The notes beneath the pieces are model-generated. The model searched no databases, was not told the origin of the DNA, and saw only the letters and a program-made list of their open reading frames with translations. From Chara braunii (taxonomy: Eukaryota; Streptophyta; Charophyceae; Charales; Characeae), in contig BFEA01000128.1 in assembly GCA_003427395.1 (NCBI GenBank), positions 2,254,518-2,318,517 on the forward strand: a DNA stretch of 64,000 bases. The letters run 5' to 3'. The position numbers and the translations under genes are program-made. Below, in pieces: positions 33,835-44,752 of this stretch (the stretch's first letter is position 1; every line of letters begins with the position of its first letter).

Positions 33835-34542
33835 CTAAGGTTGTGGTCTTTCGACATAGAGCCACTTGAAGCCAGCGAGTTCTGAACACTTCCATCCTAG
33901 CATGACATGGAAATCAACCATAGCACAGAACTCCTGCCACAGTGTAGGAAGATAGGGTCTAGAGAAAATCCCTCGTCTGAGATATGAAAACTCTGAAGGT
34001 TCTGTCACTGCCTCATAGTCAATCTCTGCTGGTGAGATGTATCTTTTTGCCAAGTCCACCAGATCACTCCAGCAAGAGTCGTCTGTGAGAATGAAAGGTA
34101 CTGGAGACTTTGGGTGGTCAGTGTAAAGCTTGGGCCCGAAGCTGCAGATCAACTTTGTCCCATTTTCGTTAAGTTTTTTTCCTCTCTCCTCAAGGTACCG
34201 GGCAGCTGTGACCCAGACCGAATCGAAGTTTTCATGGGTCACCTTCCCCTTCTTTAGATAGATCCTTAGGTCATGAATAGAGCCCCCTGCGAAAGTGGTA
34301 TGGACCACAAAGACTGATAGATCCCCTCGGCTGAAGCCAACAACACTGACATACTGATATCTGATAGCATCTTCGAGGGATATCCTGTTGAGGTTGGTCA
34401 AAATTGACTCACCCACTGGAGAGGACTGGACCCAACTCATGTGTTGAGGTGGGTACCGAAAACAGTTCTCCAGATCCTTTGGTGATAACTTGTTACCGAG
34501 CGCTGACCGAGACTGAATGCTGATAGGATGCTGATTGAGCAC
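33835..34542 (-). CDS. LTR-encoded protein B (unknown domain), left copy
   Basis: An uninterrupted frame of 235 codons. It shares a long similarity with the frame at 56298-56801: SILTNLNRISLEDAIRYQYV, GDLSVF, GGSIHDLRIYLKKGK, NFDSVWVTAARYLEERGKKL, FGPKLYTDHPKSPVPFIL, CWSDLVDLAKRYISPAEIDY, then IFSRPYLPTL. No signal peptide, membrane segment or known catalytic motif is visible. The same fold-like pattern (hydrophobic strand, DxxIYxKK, then an aromatic helix with a spaced Leu/Glu, then NW/CW..L(V/I)(D/E)LAKR) recurs several times downstream of the right-hand LTR. Its position inside an LTR is unusual. Function unknown; conservation of the frame between copies suggests it was coding. The first Met (34542) may not be the true start. 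Confidence 0.6.
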   Translation of the reverse strand: MLNQHPISIQSRSALGNKLSPKDLENCFRYPPQHMSWVQSSPVGESILTNLNRISLEDAIRYQYVSVVGFSRGDLSVFVVHTTFAGGSIHDLRIYLKKGKVTHENFDSVWVTAARYLEERGKKLNENGTKLICSFGPKLYTDHPKSPVPFILTDDSCWSDLVDLAKRYISPAEIDYEAVTEPSEFSYLRRGIFSRPYLPTLWQEFCAMVDFHVMLGWKCSELAGFKWLYVERPQP

Positions 34543-36514
34543 TGATTGAATGCTAGTGCTGGTTGTTGTGATTGATCATGTGACTTCTGACAACTTCGGC
34601 GGCAAGGAATCAGTCTGATTGGTATTGATTCTGTGTACCTCTGATGGGAACACTGCTCTTTCAAACAATACACTCGATGTCCCAGACAATCGTTCCTAAT
34701 CAATTGGCACGCAAGGCACAGCACAAACAGTGTAAGTATTACAGGTCACTTCTCTTGCCATTATACGAAGGGAATGTCATATAATTCAAAGTCGAAAATA
34801 AACGTGATCAACCATTATAGATACCCCCGGCGGTGTACAAACAGAGTCCTTGCTATAGGGGCTAACTGTAGGACGCGGATGCACTCGCTCTTTTAGGGGT
34901 ATTAATTAATCCCCATCCAAGAGAAACTTGGCCAGGAAATAGGCAATCCTCCTTAGTACTCAAACTTTCCCACTCATTAACAAGATCTCAGTCTCACGTA
35001 ACGAGAACACTCATCTCATCACATGACTTGCCCAATTTTTCTTTTCCCAGAATATCATCCTCATTTCCCCTTCTCGGAGAAGCAGCCCGACCCTACAGGG
35101 CTAACACTCTTGATATTCCATCAACTGCATCCAAGACCCTGATTTACTCATTTGCTTTAAGCGGGGGACCAAATTTCCCCCTGACGGTTCCTCACGTTTT
35201 GCCAATCTTAGTGCCAATTACAACTTCACGGCAAGTGGAAAGAGAACCCTCCTCGAAATGGAACCTAGGCGGGTATAATGTTGCTTACAACTAGAATTGA
35301 CATAGCGAGGCCAGCCGAGTCAAATCAAACATGAAAAGGGAGACTTGATCAACTGACGGCAACATTTGGCCTGAGGCACACACACTCATTATATGTGACC
35401 CAATATGCATGCGTGTTACTTCATGTTCATGTCAACTCTCAATTGACCTTATCCCGCATTTCGATTCAAGCGGTGTCCATTGTCCAGAATAGAAAGGAAC
35501 CAAGAAATGATCGTCCCACATAAAACTAGAACAGTTGTCACTCAGACGCAGGTTCGCTAGTAGGATCCATTCACGAAGCAAACACTTAGTCTTTCATGAA
35601 TTTTCACAAAAGTCTTGTGATTTAACAATGTTCCATTAGAAAATGTTTGTACTAGCAGTTAGGGTTCAACGTGCCCTTCGACCTACCTCTGCAGTCATTA
35701 CAGAAGAGTAAATAATCCGGGGCGTAGGAGATAGCAATGCTTATCATGCCTTCGGTGCCACCATAGAATGCTCATTTGTATCTCATCTTCACCTATTGAC
35801 CTCACACGCACAAGCTCATTAACAGAGAGTCACTCACTAGGGTGATTGACGTCAACGGAGAGGCACGCCGCACATGCACTTCTCTCATATGAGATGCACA
35901 CCTGCCCACTTAGAAGTCTCACCCCTGTTCGATGTTAGTAATTAGAAGCATCGAACGAGTGATAATGGAGTCGTGCAGTTGTGCGATGGCGGAAAGAGAG
36001 TGGCCTTCATCGGTGAGAGGAGTGATGTCAATTGCGCGCTCCCATGAGAATCTCCCACGTAAGTTTGATCCCTCGGATGAAACCTCACGCGACTGACCAA
36101 AGACTGATGGTAACAAGAAAACAAGGCCACCTGCAGCTCGTCCGCCTGAGCTTGACGATATCAGCACCAGAGGGGAGATACTGTCTATCGAAGTGAGCGT
36201 GTTCTCTAAATCCTCGCAAGTTAATTTGCTCAGCAGGTTCCCCCCCCATGTCACAGTCCATTCAAGCACTCACATATCATCAATCGCGTAGAGTGCACGA
36301 GTCCCTCATGTCCACTCGTTCGGGAGTCTTAACTGCTACAGAGGGTCCGTGTGTGCCGCGCTCCCCCTTCTCCTCGAACTTACACGCCCTTTACTTGTGT
36401 CACCTCTCCCTCTCTCTGATCATGCAAAGGCACCTGTGTTGATGACGGGGAACCCTCGTGTGACGATGGCTACTTCGACCACAGCACGAACAAGGTTTGT
36501 ACTCTCTCTCTCCT

Positions 36515-36598
36515 TCAACCGTGGCTAGAGACTTTCTGCTGCCAAGACATGAGAACAACTAGCGCAAAGATAAAAACCACGGCGGAGATAATATCCAT
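36515..36598 (-). CDS. Possible small membrane peptide inside the LTR
   Basis: An ATG at 36598 opens 27 codons with a strongly hydrophobic run (ISAVVFIFALVVLMSW). At the equivalent place in the right-hand LTR (about 52700-52770) a frame reads YFWVAWVVSYCYAKISRRE, also hydrophobic then basic. The similarity in position and character is suggestive only; such short frames arise by chance. Confidence 0.2.
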   Translation of the reverse strand: MDIISAVVFIFALVVLMSWQQKVSSHG

Positions 36599-37015
36599 CC
36601 ATTGTACCCTGACTTGAGAGGGTAGATGATTTCAACAACTTGAAGAAGTCTCTTGCTGCATACGATGATGGTGTGTAGTGTGCCCCATGCTCTCGTGGCC
36701 CTTTTCCCGTGTCAGAGAGGGTACGCACAAGAACAACTAGTATCATTTAGGCAGGATTGCGGTTGACATCAACCGTGAGAGCACTCGTCCATTCCATCTA
36801 ACCTCCCCGTGCCTTCTCTCTATCCTTTGGTCGCGACTGACTCTCTCTCTCTCTGTGGTCCTTACACGTTTCCCCTCATCCTAACTTCCCGCATGCAGAA
36901 CTCAATTTGACGTCAACCTCACAAGCATACAAGTTATGCTCGCACATATTGGTCCCCTCACTCTCTCGCACGCATCCTCCTCTACGAGCCCCTCTGCGCA
37001 GTCATCTTTGGGGCC

Positions 37016-37501
37016 TTACTGCCCGCTTGCTCGCCGTCGCGAGTTGACCTCAGGGCCCTCTTCAATAGGCGCTACCGGCGGGCGGTCTCGGTGCCGCTGG
37101 TCCCATCCGTGCCAAAACTGGGTCGCCTTCACATCGCTCATCTCAGACTCTCCTTCAGAGTCTCGGTCGCCGCGCTGCACCTCCCTGGTAGTGGTCCCCG
37201 TTGAAGAATCATCTTCATGGTTAGTGACAGTCACCCGCATTCTCGCAGTCACCCCGTCTTGCCTGCACCTCCGCTCGGCCCTGTTGCGCACCTCAGTAAT
37301 CGCAGCCTGCAGTCCTTCGTCCCTCCTCATTACCTGCTCCCTGTGACCTAACACGTTAATGTTTAGCCTCACTTCCCCTTCAGGCTTACCGTAAGACAGT
37401 ATGGCCTCCACTATAGTGCCTTTCTCGTCCTCACGCTCCCACATCCAATAGTACCTCATGTACCTCGGCCTATAACCACGCAGGCCATTTCGGTCTGCCA
37501 T
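37016..37501 (-). CDS. LTR-encoded protein A (unknown), left copy
   Basis: Start chosen at ATG 37501-37499, giving MADRNGLRGYR, because the right-hand copy begins MACSNGLFGYR at the matching place. About 161 residues. Conserved pieces: NINVLGHREQVMRRDE, RNRAERRCRQDGVTA, VTVTNHED, DRDSEGESEMSD, WHGWDQ. The C-terminal third is rich in Ser, Glu, Asp and Thr. No known domain. The frame is intact here and in the right-hand copy despite clear divergence, which argues for past protein-level constraint. It sits near the 5' end of the LTR, about 0.6 kb from its terminus. Confidence 0.6.
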   Translation of the reverse strand: MADRNGLRGYRPRYMRYYWMWEREDEKGTIVEAILSYGKPEGEVRLNINVLGHREQVMRRDEGLQAAITEVRNRAERRCRQDGVTARMRVTVTNHEDDSSTGTTTREVQRGDRDSEGESEMSDVKATQFWHGWDQRHRDRPPVAPIEEGPEVNSRRRASGQ

Positions 37502-38528
37502 AGCCACTCAATGGCCAGGGCCTCATTCCCAAGTGCACGCGCTCAGATATCTCACGCTAGCCCTCACTACTCCGCCCTCTGGCCCCAGACTAGCGGCATT
37601 AATGCAACGGGATAACTCGCGGACACCTACAGCTAGCTGTCGGATAGCCAACCTCTCTTTTCTTTTATAGGCTCTCTTCATACCGCGACCCCTATGTTCT
37701 GAACGAGTGTTTGAGTATTTTTCAGATCTTTGTATTCTAACATTCTATAACCTTTTAAATTAATAAATTAAAACAAAATACAAAAAAAAGGAAAAAAGAA
37801 AAGTGTGACGCCAACGAGCAAAGCCGATTCCAGCTGTCATCCACTAACCAGCCTTAGACGTGAAGCAACTGCAGGATTGACACCGTGATCCCATAACGGG
37901 ATACCGACGGCGCACCTTTTCTCTCCAAAACAAGCCATCGTTCTACCGCTATTGGGTACCCGTGTCCGATGGCAAGGAGGGGGCTTATGACCCTCCACGG
38001 GGGGGTGATAAGCCTCCTACCAAGGCGGCTACAGGTGCTCCCATTTTTGGGGTCCCACCACGCAGCGCTCTCCTAGACAAATCAGACACATTAATAAGCG
38101 AAGGGTTAGCCCATTCTAAGCCGCTTAGACCACGATTGGGTTCGAAACTCGAACCGTTGGTTTCCCACGAAACGACAGAAAGAAAAGAAACTAAATGAAA
38201 GGAATAAAAAATAAACAATAATAATATTAATAATAATAATAATAGTAACGATAATGATAGTAATGAAAATAAGAGGAAGAGGGAATCAAAACGTAGGTCG
38301 CTAAATCATCCCAAACTAAAGCGAGGGTCCAGATCTGCGCGCAGGTCCGACACTCGACTTCCTTTCATCACAACTCTTGCCATTTTCTCCTCTGGGTCAT
38401 GCTTGATATCGCGGAGGCGTCCGTGAGCTACCGTCGCTGCAGCTGGACTGACAAAAGTCCAGTAAGAGTGGCATATCAGGCACATAGATAAGCGTTGTAT
38501 TCGAAGGCAAGAAGTTGCAGCGGGAGAG

Positions 38529-39962
38529 TTGATCCCCCCCTTTCGTACGTGTCTTTTATACGTGGTCCTGCCTCGGCCTTGCAACACCGCCATCCTCCCT
38601 TCCCTCTCCACGCTGCATTGGTCATTGAGGGATTTCTGCTTCACGCCTATTCGTCGACAAATTGCTTATCACGTCTTTGAGGGCGCAGGGCGAGCGGACG
38701 GCCTCCTGCCCTTCGTTGGTCGACGTCGGTGACGGCTGTGGGTGCGGGAGCGAGTGGGAGGAACGTGGGACGAGCTGAACATGACGGGAGTGGGACACGA
38801 AAAGAAATTTCGGGAATACACACGGCTCACGCGTCCTGTGTTCGACGAAATTCTGCAATGAATTGCTCAAAGGATTCAAAGGAGGGACATTCGCTGGAGA
38901 GATGCTTTGTCAGCGTCTCTGAAGTTCGCCTTCGCACTTTACAGATGGGCCACAGGCGGGTTTTACCGGCAATGCGGGAACGACTTCGGTATGGGATTAC
39001 ACAGCGCTTTATGATACACGGACGACGTGGCAAGAGTTATTTGTGCGGAGTACGGGCATGCTTTGTGTTGGTCGACGGGTGTTCTCTTACAAGCCACCCT
39101 CGACTACTACGAGGGGAGAGGTTTCCCCGGTTGTTTCGGTGTCATTGACTGTACATACATCTACATTAATAAGCCACGTGGCGGGGAGGCGGAGCCGTAC
39201 TTCGACCGCAACAGACAATACTCAGTCCAAGCGCAGGTTGTGTGCGATGAGAACCTGTGCATACTGGATGTCGTTGTCGGCGCACCTGGTTCTGTTCATG
39301 ATTCGCGTGTTCTACGTTTGTCTGATTTGTGCTGGCGTGGAGAGGAAGGGAAGGAGCCTTTCACGTGGAGGACGAATGTGTTGATGGATGGCGTGGTGAT
39401 GGGGAGATATCTGATGGAAGATGCTGGTTATCCAATCTTGTTGTGGTTGATGACGCTGTTTGGCGGCAGTAACCGGACGTTGCAGGAGAGATCATTTGAC
39501 AATAAATTCTCCGCCCTGCGAAGCGCGATTGAAAGGTGTTTCGGCAAGTTTAAAGGAATGTGGAGATGCTTTGGGCGCAAACACATCGCAAATATGGAGA
39601 ACCTTTGTTATCAGTTCCTCGCTTGCTGCATTTTACACAACATCATTATTGACGCGGGCATCCCAATCGATGACGAACTGCTGCGGCAGAGACCGGATGA
39701 TGATAGTGAAGATGACGACAGTGAAGGAGAACATGTGGAAGGCGTGGACGACAACGGAGATGGTGAGAATGAAGGAGAACCTGCGGACGGCATCGACAAC
39801 GACGATAGTGATGGCGAGGCCGCTCTTCGACGCGAGGGGTCCACCTTGTATGGAACCCACCTGCAACGGAAAGACAAGGCGGAGGCTCTCCGTTGCTCTG
39901 TGCTTCGCCACGCTCTTCATGTAGCCCTCGTTTTTTGTGCGCCTGCTGGTGCACAGGGATAA
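38529..39962 (+). pseudogene. PIF/Harbinger transposase, three nonsense codons
   Basis: One frame spans the gene. N-terminal helix-turn-helix region: RLWVRERVGGTWDELN and FREYTRLTRPVFDEIL (38733-38858), then RRDIRWRDALSASLKFAFAL. DDE core: FGVIDCTYIYI (Asp 39147-39149), GAPGSVHDSRV (Asp 39300-39302), RSAIERCFGKFKGMWRCF (Glu 39531-39533), plus MEDAGYPILLWLMT. The C-terminal tail is very acidic. TGA codons interrupt the frame at 38730, 38859 and 39012, each at a place where Arg (CGA) would suit. The part from 39027 to 39962 is open. No terminal inverted repeats or TWA-type target duplication were found by eye. The enzyme cuts and pastes Harbinger elements, usually with a Myb/SANT-like partner. 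Confidence 0.9.
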
Positions 39963-40011
39963 GTGTTCCCTATGGCGTTTTCACGTGATTTGATTGGCCT
40001 CTCGCAAATGA

Positions 40012-40128
<117 letters not shown>

Positions 40129-40564
40129 TATTTTTTAGAGAGAGTGCACAATTTTCTATGCCATTACTTTTTGTTACCTGTTCTGAGGGTCGTCAACATT
40201 GCGTGTCTACTTTCAGTGATGGAAACCTCTGATTTGTCTTCTTTTTTGTGGGTCGTGTGTTTGGATTTGTCATTTCTAGTGCGTCATGAGTTTTTTTTGT
40301 ATTCAAACATTACGAAATTGGGATCCAATCATCCACCTACAATTCACCCCCAACCATTGACAATATTCATTATGCACACAAAGCATTTGAAAAGGACATG
40401 GATTGACCCGTTGTCAATAGGAAGTACTTGGAAGGCACAGTCTGCATACATTGTCTGAATCAATAACCAATCATTTTTTTTCTTGGAACGGACAACCTGC
40501 ACACACTAGATTTCAACACGACATGGCATGATCCGTTGTCAATCACAAGTGTTCGGAAGTTTTT

Positions 40565-40740
40565 CCTTTTTTTTTTTTTTTTTTTTTGAAATGGGCGACA
40601 GCCTTCAGATGTCATCATCGAACTGTTAACACCTAGTTAAATTGAGAGTCATTTTACTCATTCCATTCCGACTGGATTCGAACTCCGGTGTGTTTATCAA
40701 CAGCTCATGGGTGTACCGTTGAGCCACAGTGGTTTATATA
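40565..40740 (-). mobile_element. tRNA-derived SINE
   Basis: On the minus strand an A-box-like TGGCTCAACGGT (40726-40715) and a B-box GGAGTTCGAATCC (40686-40674) stand at tRNA-like spacing, within ACCACTGTGGCTC..GAATCCAGTCGG. The tRNA cloverleaf is not intact (the T stem mispairs), so it is not a functional tRNA. A non-tRNA body of about 85 bp follows and ends in a long A run, seen as T at about 40566-40588 on the + strand. This is the layout of a tRNA-head SINE mobilised by a LINE. No clear target duplication was found. Confidence 0.65.
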
Positions 40741-42641
40741 TTTCTGTTTTTTTATTTATTGTTCATGTTGTTACCTGATAGCCGGCACGCGAGCGGTGTG
40801 ATCATTTGTATTCCTTCCCAATGCCCGGAAATATGCAAAATCACGTTGTGTCGTTCTACCACTGCCTGCATCATTTTCCAAATCATAACCCGAAACAAAT
40901 GATCACATTCTCATGCCATCCCTTTCCATACAAGTGACGTGCATGACAGACATGATTTCATGAATGGCACCCCCAACAATCTCACGTGACATACACACGG
41001 TCACACGGACAATGACAATAGAAGGACAAGTAATGAGAAAAAATTATGTGCAGCAATGAAAAAAAAGGTTGCGACTGCCCACAGTCAAATCTGTCAATTC
41101 ATGGTGTAAAAAAAAAATTACCGCCATACTCATCTTCAAACTACTTCGATCTTCCCCACAACACCGGACATACGCCTACCCCGTAAACACCCAGGCCCTT
41201 CGTCATAACCTTACACAGAAACCAGAAAAAGACGAAGGACACATGAACGGCTGCAGTGGAAGGATCGTGGTGATGAACTATTCATCACCCTCTCATCTAT
41301 GCAGCACTATTTAGAGTTGGTGGACGAATCAGGCTCCAAACTCATTGCCCTCCGAAGGTGATCAAAGACAACTGTCACATCACGGCGGTTCGCGTCTGGT
41401 GACATGGCCGCCGTAACTGACGGTGATCTGTCACCACAGGTTGTGGACAAACGCCTCTGCGGAGGTGTTCGGTAAGGACTGTCCACAACCAAATTGCTGA
41501 GGGACACGGTGACGCTCACCATAATTCCTCCTCGCCTGCCCCTGGAGTTTTGCACATTGCTGACATGATCGTCACGATCTGCCCCTGAATCCAGTGACGC
41601 CCCTTCGTAGACTGCCAATTGTCGCTCTAGACGCGCCACCTCATCCCGCAAGACAGCGATCGTGGTCTCTGCAACTTCTGCTTTCGAAACTGCCACACCC
41701 TTTCTCATGGAAGCCTTGTCCACCTGCTCCCGCAAACGCTTCAACTCCTCCACCGTAGCGGACACGTGTGTGAAGACAACACCTCTCTTGCGTGCGAGCT
41801 CATGAGCTTGTTCAATCATCCTCCTGTGGATCAGCGCAAAATCACCCGCCATGTCCACGACTTCTGTGACATTCCGAAGCGGAGAGGACGACATCTCTGT
41901 CGCAGACGTGGTTCGGGCCCCCGATGAGATACCTGCAACAAGGTCATCACGCACAGCACATGCGGATGGACAAGTGTCAGATGGATAGGGTCCCCCCCCG
42001 AGAAAAAGAAGGCAAAAAAAAAAAAAACACTACAAATCCAATTCGTGCAGGAAAAAACTCTCTAGCCTGCTGTCTGCAACCGTCCCCCGCCCCGTACCTG
42101 TGTCCCATTTTCGGAGTAGATGCTGAATGTCCCGCCATGAAGCACGCGCGCTTCTCACCGACGACAAGATTGTCGATTATCCTCCTCCAGGTCCCAAGGT
42201 TGCAACAGTTCGTGCAGGTACGGTCTGCCCCTCAACGGGGGTTCCAACACGGTCTTGTACCGAGGGGTATCCACCATCTTGTCATGGTGCTCCTCCGATA
42301 TGGCCGACATCACATGGCGGATTATATCCCCCACAATATCACGGTCATTACCATCCCACTCGTCTGGGATTATGTCGTGCAATTTCTTCGTGAAGAAGAT
42401 GACGTCGGACAACAGATCAGTGTCGTCGTATCCAAGCGTCGCCAACACCTCCATGGCATACAACCTGCTCACGTGCACATCGTACCACCTGTACCCACGA
42501 GCGGCCACGTCATTGGTGAACACCAGTTCGGGCAGATGCACCCAATCCCGCCTGCGCAACACCTCCTTCACCACCACCACACGCCTGGCGAAGATTCCAT
42601 TGAAGGTTGTACACACTTTCATCTCTCTCTCTCTCTCTCTC

Positions 42642-42679
42642 TTGTCTCTTATACACATCTAGATGTGTATAAGAGACAG
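42642..42679. other. Nextera mate-pair junction adapter left in the assembly
   Basis: TGTCTCTTATACACATCT (42643-42660) is followed directly by AGATGTGTATAAGAGACAG (42661-42679), the two Tn5 mosaic ends head to head exactly as in the Illumina Nextera mate-pair circularisation junction. It joins a (CT)n tract to an (AT)n tract inside a coding exon. It is artificial, and the sequence around it was joined during assembly or gap filling. Confidence 0.97.
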
Positions 42680-42681
42680 AT

Positions 42682-42705
42682 ATATATATATATATACTGT
42701 TGTAC

Positions 42706-42752
<47 letters not shown>
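42682..42752. repeat. (AT)n tract next to the adapter
   Basis: AT dinucleotides with a short interruption (CTGTTGTACATATAC). It lies in the middle of an exon and is likely part of the faulty join. Confidence 0.9.
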
Positions 42753-42761
<9 letters not shown>

Positions 42762-44752
42762 TATAGACTGGGCTCGCACCGGGTATCCAAAAAACAGGCC
42801 CGCCGAAATCGTTCACCACTTCCACAGAATTTAAGCACATAACCAGGCATGAGCACACGTGGTTCTGCCCCCTCTATCACAGACCTGCAACAACGCCATC
42901 ACGCATGACACATGCGGGTGGACAGTTGTCAGACGAAGAGGACCCCTCTAGCAAAAAAAAAAAAAAAACGAAAAAAAAAACACAAAAATAAATTTGCACC
43001 ACATCATTCATGAGGCAAGCCGACAAACCGACAAAAAAAAAGGTGCAAATCTGTTCGGAACAACTGTATGTTTGCCATGCTGTCTTCAACCACGCCCCTC
43101 CCCGCCCCCGTGTATCGTTGCGGGAGCAGAGGCGGGTTGTCTCGCCAACGAACTGGACAACATCGCAAAACACTACAATAGTGTGTTGTTCCAATCTGCC
43201 ATGGTCTTGTTGATTCCAGCCATGGCGTCCACAAAACTGCCCGACAACTTATTGGTCTGTCTGTTGGTGGCATCGACGAAAGCGTGGGCGACATCTGCGA
43301 ATGTGCCTCCCCTCCCTCCCTCCACAAAACTCTTCGACGACGAACGTCTCAGGTGCCCCCACCACTTCGAGCGAATTTCGTTGCGTCACCACTGTCGGTG
43401 TCTGCTTTCCGGTGACCACCACCTGTGTCCTCCCCACCGCCCATGTCTTCGTCATCCATGTCTGTGCTCGACGGCCCTCCTTCCAGATTCACGCTCTGCA
43501 TAGGCTCATCACAGTGACCATCTGCTTTCACAAGCTTTCATTGCAGTGCTTCATAGAACTCACGTTCGAATGTCAGTGGAAGTCCTGCCGCCTTTCTCAC
43601 ATCCTGTGACGTTGTTCAGTAAGAGGGCGCGCTAGACTTCTTTCCAAAATCACGAATCCTCTTCACGCCGTCAAGAAGCCCGTAGCACTTCCTCTCACAT
43701 TCGTCCACGGTGCGCTCGACAACTCCTTTCTCAACAAGCTTCTTCACAATCCAGTCGTACTTGTCCTTCCGGCTTCTCATCTGTTGCCCGCCTTTTCTCT
43801 TCTGCTACGTACAGTCTTCTTCAAAAAGCAGTTTGAGCAGTGCGACGCTCTCAGCTGAAGACCAATAAGGACCTCGAACTTTGGCCTTCCCCACATTATC
43901 TCTGCCACGCCCTCCCCCCCCTGCCCTTTTGCCCTTCTTCCTCACATCTCCACCCGCCGCGTCATCCGTTTTGCCATCATCGGTGAGGTCCATTGTGACA
44001 TTACCCGTGCTTTGCGTACCAGCTATATCGGTAGATGCACCAGCCCACATGTCGCCCATTCCAGCGTCGTGCTTGTCCATATCCTCGCTGAGGTCGGCAA
44101 CCACTTGAGAAGGCTCTGGGACACTGATTTCGGAATCGTGCACATGAAGACGACGACCATCATGACTGCTAAATGCAACATCCGAAGGCATGGACGGCGA
44201 CAGACCTCCAACCATGTTCGCAGCAGGCGGTCTTGAATAATAGTTTGTGGACGTGCCTCCAACCACCCCCGCATGCATGTTTGGTGCAGCGCCAGCAATG
44301 TACGATGTACGTCCAAAGGACGCTGCCCCCCCCACAGGCAACTCTCCTTCCCCGCTGGCCCTTGCGCCTTGCGGTGGTTGTTGCCACTGCCCTCCACGTG
44401 GCATTCCCCACGCCTGATAGCCGACACTGATCCCATATGCTTCTCCACCTCGCTGCGGTCCATAACTGTCACCTTCAACGAGGAGCGATGTCATGGACCG
44501 AGGCTCTCTCCCCACAACGTACATCGAAGTGTGCAGATTCTTGAATGATGGCAGAGGCGGCAAACCGTGTGGCATAAAGGGGATGGACCGGGAGGAAGAC
44601 GACCCGCCTCCAACGGGTGACGGAGGATGATAACTTGCGGAGTACGTGGCAGGGGTCTATGGCGGGACATCCACCATGCATGTCTCAACAGGAACCGAGG
44701 ACGGGGACAGGGTCGACGAACGACGTTCGAAAGGCAGACGACCATCCTCCAT

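Larger units (their letters stand above)
33303..38079 (-). mobile_element. Very long LTR (4.8 kb), probably solo, minus orientation
   Basis: On the minus strand this segment starts TGTCTAGGAGAGCGC (38079) and ends AAAAAGTGCGACA (33303), the TG..CA ends of an LTR. It matches the LTR at 51098-57440 in inverted orientation: same 5' end (GCGCYGCG.., then GGAGGGTCATAAGCCCCCTC and GCCATCGGACACGGG), the same two reading frames in the same order, and the same 3' end (AAGGGTCTCGCTCGAAGCCG, CAACAGGAAGGGATTTGC). No primer-binding site follows 33303 and no purine tract precedes 38079, so it looks like a solo LTR. The flanking 5-mers do not match, so no target duplication is preserved. Confidence 0.75.
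41307..44752 (-). pseudogene. Myb/SANT-like (trihelix-type) multi-exon gene, with stops and an adapter insertion
   Basis: Exon 1 (44752 to about 43110): a Gly/Pro/Ser-rich N-terminus, a basic GKRAGGGGRGRDN segment, then the Myb/SANT domain GPYWSSAESVALLKLLFEEDC, continuing past a TAG (43805-43807) to DKYDWIVKKLVEKGVVER and CERKCYGLLDGVKRIRDF. TGA codons near 43618 and 43545 sit where Trp fits. A frame change follows, then KLSGSFVDAMAGINKTMADW. Intron 1 ends in GTTGTTGCAG near 42896. Exon 2 begins PRVLMPGYVLKFCGSGERFRR (42880-42770), is broken by AT repeat plus adapter plus CT repeat (42620-42752), and resumes VCTTFNGIFARRVVVVKEVL to 42100. Intron 2 is about 42085-41935. Exon 3 (to 41307) is a coiled coil. 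DNA binding is expected; the C-terminal domain is unknown. Confidence 0.7.

Noticed and set aside
33303-38079. Solo LTR with target-site duplication
   Set aside because: The 5-bp flanks on the two sides are different, so the duplication part of the claim is dropped; the LTR call itself is kept.
38730-39014. TGA recoding (selenocysteine or readthrough) in the transposase
   Set aside because: Three TGAs at positions suited to Arg, in an element with no other sign of activity, are more simply explained by C-to-T mutation.
40674-40740. A functional tRNA gene on the minus strand
   Set aside because: A and B boxes are good but the T stem and acceptor do not pair properly and an A-tailed body follows, so a SINE is the better reading.
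42510-42858. Frames with SYTHLDVYKRQ- and MCIRDK-like peptides
   Set aside because: Translations of the Nextera adapter and AT repeats, not biology.
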